Source: FEN-1139 sp964396375 (GTDB taxonomy: Bacteria > Myxococcota_A > Polyangia > Polyangiales > Polyangiaceae). From it: a stretch of DNA of 64,000 nucleotides. The stretch is from contig CAYNEY010000012.1 of NCBI GenBank assembly GCA_964396375.1, positions 49,891 through 113,890 of the forward strand, in the 5' to 3' direction. Below, piece after piece: positions 51,486 through 60,122 of this stretch. The notes beneath the pieces are model-generated. The model did no database searches. It saw only the letters and a list, made by a program, of their open reading frames with translations, and was not told the DNA's origin. How positions within the stretch are numbered: the first letter of the stretch is position 1; each line of letters begins with the position of its first letter. The position numbers were made by a program, and so were the translations under genes.

Positions 51486-51649
51486 ATTATGCGGTGCTCC
51501 CCATAACGGTTTCTACCACTGCCTGCTGTCGGTCGTGGACCGAGTGAGCCGGCTGCCTCGGAACACGACGATGCCGGAGGCGGCGCGGCGGTTCTTCCGG
51601 GATCGCAGTGGGTGATTTGGGCAGAGGGGGGAGGCAGTTCCTCGCCGCA

Positions 51650-52060
51650 TGAGAACCGGGGAGGACCGCGAGGTTCTGGGCGGCGTGGAGCGAGACGAAG
51701 CTGACGTTCCCGAAACTCACAGCTTTCAGCTACGAGTTTGCTGCAGGACCTTTCTCCCCCGTTTCCCTCGAGCCAAACACCTCCATCGATCTCACCCCGG
51801 GCTTCTACGGAGCCGTGAGCATCAAGCGCGGCGCTACGCTACGCCTGACTTCGGGGATCTACGAGGTTGACTCACTCATAGTGGAACCAGAGGGGCATCT
51901 GGATGTCTCGCTCACGAACGGGCCGCTATACTTCTACTCTCGCGGTACAATCATCGTTCGTGGAATGCTGGCTCCCGGAGCCGATGCTGAAGATATGCTG
52001 TTTGCCAGTTTCGGAACGGCAGACGTTACGCTGGTGCGTATTTCGCCCATCGTGAACAAC
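51650..52060 (+). pseudogene. Fragment of a secreted beta-helix-like protein gene
   Basis: One frame gives ETKLTFPKLTAFSYEFAAGP, LEPNTSIDLTPGFYGAVSIK, then RGATLRLTSGIYEVDSLIVE and NGPLYFYSRGTIIVRGMLAP. This repeating Gly/Thr/Leu pattern is common in large secreted myxobacterial proteins. No start with signal peptide precedes it, and coding quality stops near 52060, so both ends are missing. It starts about 165 bp outside the RIT right end; whether the element caused the truncation is unclear, because the missing 5' part is not on the other side of the RIT. Confidence 0.5.
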
Positions 52061-52292
52061 CATTTCGCGGCATCGTGCACGGAGCGTAGCCACGCGCGCG
52101 CGCCCGCTCGCCGGGGTCGGCCCAGGTTCGCCGCGGTGCGTGACGCCGAGCTCATAACAAGCGTGCTGGTTCTGGGTGAGCTGTCCCCCAGAGGATGGCC
52201 GAGAGCGTTCGCAGGCGGCATCCAGCCTGGATCCGAACGCCGTCCGGCGCAAATGGGCCCAACCGGTTGCTAAACGGGGCACATTCGACCCT

Positions 52293-53648
52293 TCACGCCG
52301 AGAGCCGGGCGGGCTGCGAGGGCTCCCGGGGAGCGTCCACGATCTTCCGGAAGTAGTCGTGAAGGTCGACGCGCACGCCGAGCCGACGCAGCACGTTGTA
52401 GATCCCACCGAGCTTGCGGTGCAGGAATATGAGGGGGCGCGGTGGCGGCGAGTAGACCAAGGAACGCAAGAAGCGTTGGACCACGGCCTGCTGTTGCTTG
52501 GCGTAGCCGGCGTTCGAGAAATCATAGGGCTGAACGGCGGGCTCGAAAGGCGCGATCGCTCCGTACATCAGGTCCACCAGGCAGCGCCGAGTGGCGTCCG
52601 GCTCCCTCGCGTCGAGCAGGCCGAGATCGATGCAGCCTTCTACGATGGCGTCGGGATCTTTCGACTCGACGGTGCGGAGCAGCTCGCGGTAGCCATCGCG
52701 AAAGGCGGAGTCGTAGCGAACCGCGGCCCCGAGATCGAGGAGCACGATCTGACGGTCCAAGGGTCGCACCAGGAAGTTGCCTGGGTTCGGGTCGGTCTGG
52801 ACGAACCCCCACTCGAAGAACTCCCGACAGTAGAGTTCGAGCATGGCCTCGGCAAACCACTCTCGCTGTGCGAGGGGCGGATTTTTGTTCATCCACTCTC
52901 GAAGCGTGTCACCCTCTTCCCAGGTCATGGTGAGCACACGGCGCGTGCAGAGTCCTTCAATGGTTCTCGGGACTACGAAGCGCGGGTCGTCCGCCAGGTA
53001 GCCCGCATATTCCACCAAGTTCTGTCGCTCCTGCTCGTAGTCGGCTTCGCGATGCAAAACTTGCCGAAGCTCTTCGAACACGCCGCTGAGGACAATCTTG
53101 CTGCGAGCCACCACCGATAGGCCGGTGGCCAGCTTCTCGAGCAACGCCATGTCGGAGTCGATGCTCTCTGCCACGCCCGGGTACTGGATCTTCACCGCCA
53201 CCGGCTCGCCCTGAACCCAGGCCTTGTGGACTTGTCCGATGCTGGCCGCGGCCGCTGCCTGGTGCTCCAAGCCGGTGAGCAAGGAGAGCTGCTCGGCGCC
53301 GAGTTCCGCCATCAGCACCTCCTCGATGACGGCGAAGTCCACGGGCGCCACCTGCCCTTGGAGCTTGCTCAGGATCTCGAGGGCCTCGGGGGGCAGAAGA
53401 TCGCTGCTCTCGATACTGAGCAGCTGTCCCGCCTTCATGGCAGCACCCTTCAACTCGCCCAGGCTCTGCGCGATGGCCCGAGCCTGAGCGATCCGAGTGG
53501 CCAGCTCACTCGCCTGAAGCTTCTCCGCCGAGGCCGTCAGTTGCTCACGGATCCGCTGGCCTACCTCCTTTTGGGCCACCGTCGCCGCCAGCCCCAGCAA
53601 GCGCCGAGACCGCGCAAGGACGGAGGTGGCGAGGCGTGACTGGCTCAT
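52293..53648 (-). CDS. ABC1/AarF/UbiB family kinase-like protein
   Basis: 451 residues. It shows the atypical-kinase signature of the UbiB family: the KxGQ helix LKGAAMKAGQLLSIESSDLLP, the alanine-rich nucleotide loop AAAAASIGQVHKAWV replacing the Gly-loop, VAVKIQYPGV, the catalytic QTDPNPGNFLV and the metal motif VLLDLGAAVRY. Members support quinone or isoprenoid lipid metabolism. Here no ubiquinone or menaquinone gene is near, so the substrate is open. The C-terminus has the AarF-like LIFLHRKLGGIYNVLRRLG. Confidence 0.92.
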   Translation of the reverse strand: MSQSRLATSVLARSRRLLGLAATVAQKEVGQRIREQLTASAEKLQASELATRIAQARAIAQSLGELKGAAMKAGQLLSIESSDLLPPEALEILSKLQGQVAPVDFAVIEEVLMAELGAEQLSLLTGLEHQAAAAASIGQVHKAWVQGEPVAVKIQYPGVAESIDSDMALLEKLATGLSVVARSKIVLSGVFEELRQVLHREADYEQERQNLVEYAGYLADDPRFVVPRTIEGLCTRRVLTMTWEEGDTLREWMNKNPPLAQREWFAEAMLELYCREFFEWGFVQTDPNPGNFLVRPLDRQIVLLDLGAAVRYDSAFRDGYRELLRTVESKDPDAIVEGCIDLGLLDAREPDATRRCLVDLMYGAIAPFEPAVQPYDFSNAGYAKQQQAVVQRFLRSLVYSPPPRPLIFLHRKLGGIYNVLRRLGVRVDLHDYFRKIVDAPREPSQPARLSA

Positions 53649-53952
53649 GAGGAAGACCTAGGGCACCACAGTCGCGAAGGGAACCCTGGCACCACCGCGC
53701 TGGTTCGACCAAGAGAGCCCGAGCGCGGGCTGACCACGCCGGCACCATAACGAACCGCGGTTCTTCCCTAGGCCTCTTGGCCGCAGCTTGCCTTCTCTTG
53801 ACGCGGCACTATGCACGAACTGAACGAAGTTCGGTGGATCCCCGCTCAGCCGAGGCAGGCAACTATGAAGCGCAAACGACTTCTGGTAACGCTTATCGAG
53901 AGCGTGAGCGCGGGACAACCTCGACGAGCAACGGCACGGTAGAGAGGCTTGC
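53649..53952. other. 304-bp divergent intergenic region
   Basis: Lies between the AarF-like gene (leftward) and the SRPBCC gene (rightward), so it should carry two promoters. A TTGACG at 53798-53803 could be a -35 box for the rightward gene, but no good -10 follows at 17 bp. No other structure is seen. Confidence 0.4.
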
Positions 53953-54423
53953 ATGAGCCATCGGACGCTGGAACGGGTTCAGTTCATTCCGCGGCCCCGC
54001 TCGGAGGTTTTCGCATTCTTCTCCGATGCGACCAACCTCGAACGGATCACCCCGCCATTCCTCCGCTTTCGTATCCTGACCCCGACGCCGATCGACCTCC
54101 GCGAGGGAACGCTGCTGGACTACCGCCTCCGCTTGTTCGGTATTCCGTTCGGGTGGCGCACCCGCATCGAAGTGTTCGAGCCCGACCGGCGCTTCGTCGA
54201 CACCCAGCTCCGCGGCCCCTACAAGTTGTGGCGGCATCTGCATGAGTTCGCGGAGGTCGCCGATGGCACGAGCATGCTCGATCGCGTCGACTACGACATT
54301 CCCCTTGGCACGCTCGGAGATCTTATGCGTAAGCTCTTCGTGGCGCGCACGGCCGAGAGGATCTTCGACTTCCGCGCACAAGCGATCGACAAGATTCTTG
54401 GCGCCCGAAAGGCAACGGTGTGA
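53953..54423 (+). CDS. SRPBCC (START/Bet v1-like) family protein
   Basis: 156 residues. The pattern LERVQFIPRPRSEVFAFFSD and ATNLERITPPFLRFRIL, then LLDYRLRLFGIPFGWRTRIEV and MLDRVDYDIPLGTLGDLMRKL, is that of SRPBCC ligand-binding proteins related to those fused to sugar epimerases. They form a deep hydrophobic cavity for lipids or polyketides. No neighbour indicates the ligand. Confidence 0.85.
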   Translation: MSHRTLERVQFIPRPRSEVFAFFSDATNLERITPPFLRFRILTPTPIDLREGTLLDYRLRLFGIPFGWRTRIEVFEPDRRFVDTQLRGPYKLWRHLHEFAEVADGTSMLDRVDYDIPLGTLGDLMRKLFVARTAERIFDFRAQAIDKILGARKATV

Positions 54424-54630
54424 TTCGGAAAAGGGCCCACACACCCAACGGCCGCAGCGAGAATGCTGCAAGAGTTCCAAGGAGCGTGCTTGGCGCTCAG
54501 CTCAGGCTGTCCCAATCGCGCTTCTACCACTCCCGGTCCCTGGATCTCGCCAACATCGCGACGCTGCTCGACGTCTCGTGCAGGCTCGGGGAGCCCGCAG
54601 ACTCGTTCGACCACAGAGCGCCTGCTGGCT

Positions 54631-56094
54631 TCACCAGCAGTCCTTCTCCATTTGGGCGCTCAGCTTCTGCATCTGCGCCTCGATCGCGCCCGGATCCTGA
54701 AAGGGACCCCAGTTTTCCTCCCTCGCCTCGCGAGCGAGACAGCAGCCAACTACATCGCCAAGCCTACAACCGCGCTCGGCGAACTGGGCGGCCAGAGGCA
54801 GGGACTGGCGAAGGTTGGCCTCGTCTTTGTAGCTGAACGCCAAACTCACGCAGGCCCGTGCCTCGCCCTTCTGGCAGTTCTTCTTCTCCGTTTCGTGCTC
54901 GAGAGCTAGAAGAACGAAGAAGACCGCCGCGAGCGAGAGCATGGCCGCAAGCGGTGCCGTGACCCAGAACACGATGATGGCCTGGCGGGTTCGGCGCTTT
55001 CGCTGGACCAGGACGTCCTCCAAGCGCCGTGCCTCCTCTGCGAGTGCGGCCGTACGGTGAAAGAGCGGGCTGCCGAGCACGTTCTGTTGGCCGCAGAAGA
55101 CACAAGTGATGAGCTGGAAGTCCCCGGACGCGAGCGGCGCTCCGCAGGAGCGACAGCCCCACGGCTCGCCGGTTCGCCTCGGGGGCTGCGCGCCGATGAG
55201 CGCCAGGAGCGACTGCAGTGCCTGCCGATCCGTGAAGCGCCGCTTCTGCCTGAACCCCGAGACGAAGATCAAGAGGAGCGAAGCCACGGCACTCGTGCCG
55301 AGGCTGAACTGCTCCACGATGCCCACCATCGCGAGGAGGAGCTGGCCTGCGATGAAGAGCAGCACCAAGAGGCCGAGCAGCGCCGCAGAGAGCCCGATCC
55401 GAATGTTGGTGGCAGCCGCGCTCGGCTGTCGGAGAAGCTCGTCCACCAGTCGGCGGTTCTCCCGAACCACGCCGGAAAGCCCCTGCTGATTTGCCATGCG
55501 GCGACGCACCTCGGGAGCGGTGGGGCTGATTTTTCCGCAGTGGCCACAGGCGGTCGTCTCCTCGGCGGTGGGGGCTACGGGCGCCCCGCAGGCGGGGCAA
55601 TTCGGGGCCTCTGGAGGCAATTCGCGTTCCGCGACGGGCTCTTCTTGGCACTGCTCGACGAGCGCCAGCCTGAGTTTTTGCAGGGACTCTCGCTCGAGAG
55701 CGTCACCGGTGCTGGCGAGGACGAAGCGCCGAGAATCCTCGAGCGTCAGCACCAAGCTTGCGTCCTCATTCCCCTGCCCGAGGAGCTCTAGCTTTCCCCG
55801 GTGGAGCTCCGCAAAGGAGACGGTCAACCCGTGGTGTGGACCACCCTCGATCCGAAATCCCTGCTCGGTGACCAGAACGTCGGAAGCTCGCCGCACCCAG
55901 GCACCCGAGAACGCCAGGGCAGCCGAGGTCAGCAAGCTGAGTCCGACCAAGCCGAAGACGGTAGCCCAACCCGTGGAGCCAACCCAAAGCGCGACGACGG
56001 CCCAGGCGACGAGCAGGACGCCAGGCAAGGCGCCCAAGACTCGCATCCACGCTTCGAGAGAGGAACGTCCAGTTTGAAGGGGTAGTCGCGCCAT
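54631..56094 (-). CDS. Membrane protein with two zinc ribbons and Sel1-like tail
   Basis: 487 residues from the ATG at 56094; the longer upstream frame is rejected. Two N-terminal transmembrane helices (residues about 15-65) precede a beta domain. A first zinc ribbon follows (CPACGAPVAPTAEETTACGHCG), then two more helices, a second ribbon (CRSCGAPLASGDFQLITCVFCG) and a fifth helix. The C-terminus, KGEARACVSLAFSYKDEANL and FAERGCRLGDVVGCC, resembles Cys-containing Sel1-like repeats. No overall family is recognised; membrane-associated sensing or assembly is a guess. Confidence 0.75.
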   Translation of the reverse strand: MARLPLQTGRSSLEAWMRVLGALPGVLLVAWAVVALWVGSTGWATVFGLVGLSLLTSAALAFSGAWVRRASDVLVTEQGFRIEGGPHHGLTVSFAELHRGKLELLGQGNEDASLVLTLEDSRRFVLASTGDALERESLQKLRLALVEQCQEEPVAERELPPEAPNCPACGAPVAPTAEETTACGHCGKISPTAPEVRRRMANQQGLSGVVRENRRLVDELLRQPSAAATNIRIGLSAALLGLLVLLFIAGQLLLAMVGIVEQFSLGTSAVASLLLIFVSGFRQKRRFTDRQALQSLLALIGAQPPRRTGEPWGCRSCGAPLASGDFQLITCVFCGQQNVLGSPLFHRTAALAEEARRLEDVLVQRKRRTRQAIIVFWVTAPLAAMLSLAAVFFVLLALEHETEKKNCQKGEARACVSLAFSYKDEANLRQSLPLAAQFAERGCRLGDVVGCCLAREAREENWGPFQDPGAIEAQMQKLSAQMEKDCW

Positions 56095-56521
56095 GAAAGA
56101 CCAATCTACCTGAGCGGTTCGTCGGTCGTCGAGAGCTGGCTCAGCTGGCAGCTCCTTCGGCCAGGTGATGCGACACAGCCGGCTCGAACAGGCCGCCGCG
56201 GTTCCTAGTCGTACCAGCCCAGCGGGGAACCGTCCTGCCCAGCTCCGCGGGCTCGAAGACCAACCTCCCCTCGTTACTCTGAACCGTCGCCCTGCCCCGC
56301 GCAGTCCTCGCGACAGCGGCGCTTCTGTGTGCCCATCACGGCGTAACCATGCCCCGTCTGTCACGTGCGCCGGGGTAACGGCGCACGGATTGGGCTCGGC
56401 CGTTTGCCAAACCATGGCCGCATGCTAGCGGAATCACGCTCATGCTGGCGGCACTCCTAGCGTTCTTCTGGCTGCCGAGGCTGCCTGCATCCCCGGTCAC
56501 GGGCTGGCGTGGGGCAAGGCC
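56095..56521. other. 427-bp divergent intergenic region
   Basis: Between the zinc-ribbon gene and the antiporter gene. Short frames here have no recognisable domains. I see no clear promoter, repeat or RNA. Confidence 0.4.
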
Positions 56522-57769
56522 ATGAACCGGACGCTCTCGCCAGAGATCCAGTACGTGTTGCTGGTACTCGGGCTCTTCATCCTCCCGAAGGCGCTCCAGC
56601 GTTTCCGCCTGCCGAGCGCGGTGACCTGCCTTGGGATCGGTGCCGCGTTGAGCATCGGTTTTCACCTGTTCCATGGCGATCACACCGTCAAGCTACTCGC
56701 AACGCTGGGGATCGTGTCCCTGTTTCTATTCGCAGGCCTAGAAGTGGACTTCGCGGAGCTCCGCCAAGGTCGCAGGATCCTGCTCCAGCACATCGCGGTG
56801 CAGCTCGCGCTGCTCTGTGTTGGGGCGGTCGCTCTCCACTTCACGTTCGGGCTCCTGCCGCGCGCCGCACTGCTCTTCGCCCTCGCGCTGTTCACTCCCT
56901 CCACCGGCTTCATCCTCGATTCGCTGCACGGCTTCGGTCTCACCCCTGAGGAGAGCTTCTGGGTCAAGTCCAAAGCCATCGCCTCCGAACTGGTGGCGCT
57001 CGGTGTGCTGTTCTTGACGATCCAGAGCACCGCGGTCGGCACGCTCGGGCTTTCCGCACTCGCCCTCGGTGCCATGGTGCTGCTGCTTCCGCCCCTGTTC
57101 CGGGTTTTCGCCCGGGTGATCGCGCCCTTCGCCCCGAAGACCGAGTTCACGTTTCTGGTGATCGTAGCGCTCCTTTGCGCGTTCATCACGCGGGAGCTCG
57201 GCGTCTACTACCTGGTCGGTGCGTTCGTGGTTGGGCTCACTGCGGTTCGCTTGCGCAAGGACCTCCCAGAGCTGAGCTCGGAGAAGCTCCTCGGAGGCGT
57301 CGAGTTCTTCGCCTCCTTCTTCATCCCGTTCTACTTCCTCGCGGCCGGACTACACCTCCGGGCCGAGCACTTCACCTGGTCGGCACTAGCACTGGCAGCG
57401 GCCTTGTTGGTCATCGTCCTACCGATCCGCATCCTGCGGGTCGCGTGGCACCGGAAGCTGGCGCTCAACGAACCGTGGAGGATCGGCGCGCGGATCGGCA
57501 CCGCGGTCGTTCCAACGCTGGTGTTCACCATCGTCATCGCCGAGATCCTCGAAGAGCGCTTCGCGCTCTGCCCTCGGCTGTACGGTGCGCTCATCTTCTT
57601 CTCTCTGGTGAACACCCTGCTCCCAGGTTTCGCACTGCGCCTGCCAACGCCCGAATTCGAAACCCCCGAGGTCCCGAGGCCCTCGCATCCACCTTCCGCT
57701 TCGGTCCGGCTGGTCGAGGCATCGAAGCCGGCCCGGCGCGCGACCTCGGACTCTGGCGTGGCAGACTGA
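56522..57769 (+). CDS. CPA2-family cation:proton antiporter
   Basis: 415 residues with about 12 helices. Typical blocks are ATLGIVSLFLFAGLEVDFAEL (the conserved GLE of Kef/NhaA-like antiporters) and LLFALALFTPSTGFILDSL. Helix 5-6 also has SFWVKSKAIASELVALGVLF, where S(K)xELVAL replaces the usual ND/SD charged pair, and YYLVGAFVVGLTA. It lacks the cytosolic RCK/TrkA domain of KefB/KefC. It likely exchanges Na+ or K+ for H+. The C-terminal 45 residues are disordered. Confidence 0.85.
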   Translation: MNRTLSPEIQYVLLVLGLFILPKALQRFRLPSAVTCLGIGAALSIGFHLFHGDHTVKLLATLGIVSLFLFAGLEVDFAELRQGRRILLQHIAVQLALLCVGAVALHFTFGLLPRAALLFALALFTPSTGFILDSLHGFGLTPEESFWVKSKAIASELVALGVLFLTIQSTAVGTLGLSALALGAMVLLLPPLFRVFARVIAPFAPKTEFTFLVIVALLCAFITRELGVYYLVGAFVVGLTAVRLRKDLPELSSEKLLGGVEFFASFFIPFYFLAAGLHLRAEHFTWSALALAAALLVIVLPIRILRVAWHRKLALNEPWRIGARIGTAVVPTLVFTIVIAEILEERFALCPRLYGALIFFSLVNTLLPGFALRLPTPEFETPEVPRPSHPPSASVRLVEASKPARRATSDSGVAD

Positions 57770-58102
57770 ATCCCTCGAGGCAGACCGGGCCAACCGACTC
57801 GGGGACGAGCTGGTTCGGTTCATCCCCGACGGTCCAAGGCCCCACGCCCTCCTTGCACTCAACTCGAGCTCGCAAGTCTCCTGCCGAGCGAGGCCCAATG
57901 GCGCGTCCGGCACGATGCCACAGCTGCAGTCTGTGCCTCATACGGGCTGCTGCCCTCCAAGGCGCTGAGCCACGAGCTGATCCTGGTGACCTGGAAAGCC
58001 CGAGAGCTTGGGCGGTTCGCGCGGCCCCAGGCTCGCTGATGCGGAGTTCCTAGCGGGAGATTCCAGGCTCGACGAGCGCCAGCAAGACCGCTTCCCCGGG
58101 TG
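57770..58102. other. 333-bp stretch without a supported gene
   Basis: It lies between the 3' ends of the antiporter and the convergent XylR-type regulator. Several frames cross it but none has a recognisable domain or initiation context. No hairpin with T-run is obvious. Confidence 0.4.
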
Positions 58103-58947
58103 TCACTCCTCCACGTCCACACCGCTGACGCGACGTCGGTACGCGCCGGGCGGCAGCCCTTTCTTTCTCCGGAAGCTCACGCTCAACGATGCTGCGTCGG
58201 CGAAACCGCTGCGCTCCGCAATCTCGGCCAGGGTAGCCGTGGAACTCGTGAGCAGGCTCTTGGCCATCTCGATGCGAGTCCGCCGAACCTCCTGCATCAC
58301 CGTCCGGCCGATCGCGGCACGGAAGCGCACCTCGAGCCACTGACGGCTACAACCCGAGGCGCGAGCCACGGCATTCAACGACACTTTTCGGGAGGCATTC
58401 TTGGCGATCCAGGCCAAGGCACGCGCCACGATCTCGTCGTCTACGGCCGCGCCTTCCGAGGAGCGAGGCGGACTCACTCGGTCATGCCACCACCCCGGCA
58501 CGAAGCGGGCATGGCTTGCTCTCCCCGTCTTCTTGAAGGCCCGCTCCCGGGCCATCGCGAACCGTGCGTCATTGAAACGGAACGTCGTGAGTTGCGTGAG
58601 ACCCCGCTCCAGCAGATGCTCGGTCGCCAGCGTTCCGATCGCCTCCTCATCCAAGGACACCGAGGCTACCCGACGCCCGTCGTCACCGTCGTTGTTCACC
58701 GAGATCAACGCCGGGCCCTTGGTTTCGCGGAATGAAGGGTGGATCGGACCGCTCGATACCACCACCTCTGCTCGCCAAACATCCAGCAGCCAGTCGATGT
58801 CTCCCCGCTGGTAGTGCAGAATCCTCCAGGGATGCTTGCGCGCGACCCCAAAGAACCCCCACAAATTCCCGGGGACCACCCCATGGAGACATCGAGGGCA
58901 ATCAACACCCGAGGCTCGGAACCGTGCTTCTTCAAGCTTCGGACCAT
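58103..58947 (-). pseudogene. Damaged XylR-type (LacI-like sensor + AraC HTH) regulator
   Basis: The C-terminal AraC domain is complete (VSLNAVARASGCSRQWLEVR, then TLAEIAERSGFADAASLSVSF and GLPPGAYRRR). The N-terminal start EPRVLIALDVSMG is in a different frame from the continuation VVPGNLWGFFGVARKHPW. One G missing from a GGGG run near 58881 would explain the shift. In addition, the sugar-sensing domain jumps from FAMARERAFKKTG to VSPPRSSEGAAVDDEIVARA, omitting roughly 90 residues normally between. A 258-residue product from an internal GTG/ATG at 58879 remains possible. Confidence 0.65.
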
Positions 58948-59096
58948 TCTAGCTCCACCTCGAGGCTCGCCGCGAGCAGACCGACAGAGCTCGCCGCCCC
59001 CCTTTTGCATTTCCGTTACTCGATCGTTGACCCGCGGCTCTCTTTGCAGTGCTGCGGCGCGAGACGCTAGCGCGTGCCCGGGGCCTGATCTAGAGC

Positions 59097-59270
59097 CGAC
59101 GCGGTTCAGCAGTTCCCACGGCGGCTCGGTGGCTTCCTGCCGAAGCCCGGTCAGGACGAGCTTCTACGGAGCTATCACGACAAGTTCGTGGCCGCAGGGC
59201 GTGCCGTCGTCGTGGGGGAGTGGGGTGCTGCCGATCGGGACAACCAGGACGAGAGGCTGGAGATGGCGGT
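59097..59270 (+). pseudogene. Remnant of a GH5-type cellulase gene
   Basis: One frame reads LPKPGQDELLRSYHDKFVAA and GRAVVVGEWGAADRDNQDER. This resembles the C-terminal part of glycoside hydrolase family 5 enzymes, where (I/V)GE(F/W)GA contains the catalytic nucleophile Glu. No start codon context or upstream domain remains, and the frame degenerates after 59270. Identification by eye only. The adjacent XylR-type regulator is also damaged, consistent with loss of a polysaccharide-utilisation module. Confidence 0.4.
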
Positions 59271-59495
59271 CAGTTCCTCGCCCTCCGCGAGGCTCCGGCT
59301 CACCGCGCGCGCTCGCGCCGAGCACGCCGAGAAACCTCCCGCAGCCTGATAGCCGTTCTAGGTGTGGGCGACCTCAGTTCAGCCGTATCGCGAGGACATC
59401 GCTTCACCATACCCCGTCAGCCCGGCCGGTCATGTTGATCTCTCGAGCGGGTGTTCGCGAGGTGCCACACGGTTCGAGAGGATGCACGACCTCGC

Positions 59496-60059
59496 TCAGA
59501 AGTAGCCAACCTCCATCTCCGAGAGCAGCGCACGTAGACGCTGGAGGGCGGGACTGGTCGACTCGTTGCCGTGGAGGACCACCCCAGTTGTAATGCCGTC
59601 GCGGTACGTCGCAAAGAACTCAGAGGCACCGGGTGTGCTCTGGAGCGCTCCGGTCGCGCCGCGTTCGGCTCGGAGGTGCAGCGCCACCAGCTCCACAGCC
59701 TCGAGGCACTGCCGGCTCACGCACCCCCACTCTTCAGAGACCATGGGCGGTTGCCCGGGCCCGCCACTGAAATGCGAGCCCCTCACCAGGCCGTTCTCAC
59801 GCAGGGTCCGTCCGGCGAAACCGCTGCCCAGGGGACGCTGCGCGTACCCAACCTCTTGGAAGGCGAGCGTGGGAGCGGGTCCGTGGCTCGGGCACTGCGC
59901 GTCTTGATCAGGAGTACCGGGGTGTCGCTCGGTGGGCGCACACAGCCCCACTGGAAACGCCGTCGGGAGCGGCCCAAGGGACTCAGTCGGACCGATCTTG
60001 GATGGACCACAGGCAACGGCAAGCAGCAGTGAAGAAACGGCCAGGTGCAGTGAGGGCAT
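59496..60059 (-). CDS. Hypothetical lipoprotein
   Basis: 187 residues from the ATG at 60059 (an ATG at 60077 is also in frame). The lipoprotein signal is LAVSSLLLAVACG. The mature part has four Cys (CAPTE, CPSHG, CVSRQC) and a C-terminal Lys-poor helix region. No family is recognised. It lies 64 bp downstream of the MYXO-CTERM esterase gene on the same strand. Confidence 0.65.
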   Translation of the reverse strand: MPSLHLAVSSLLLAVACGPSKIGPTESLGPLPTAFPVGLCAPTERHPGTPDQDAQCPSHGPAPTLAFQEVGYAQRPLGSGFAGRTLRENGLVRGSHFSGGPGQPPMVSEEWGCVSRQCLEAVELVALHLRAERGATGALQSTPGASEFFATYRDGITTGVVLHGNESTSPALQRLRALLSEMEVGYF

Positions 60060-60122
60060 TCGGCACAACCTTCGCACCTACCTACCGTGCCGACAAGCGG
60101 GGCACGTGACGGGATCGCTTCT

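Noticed and set aside
57775..58053. Frames between the antiporter and the XylR-type regulator
   Set aside because: No domain, no ribosome site and composition typical of shadow frames.
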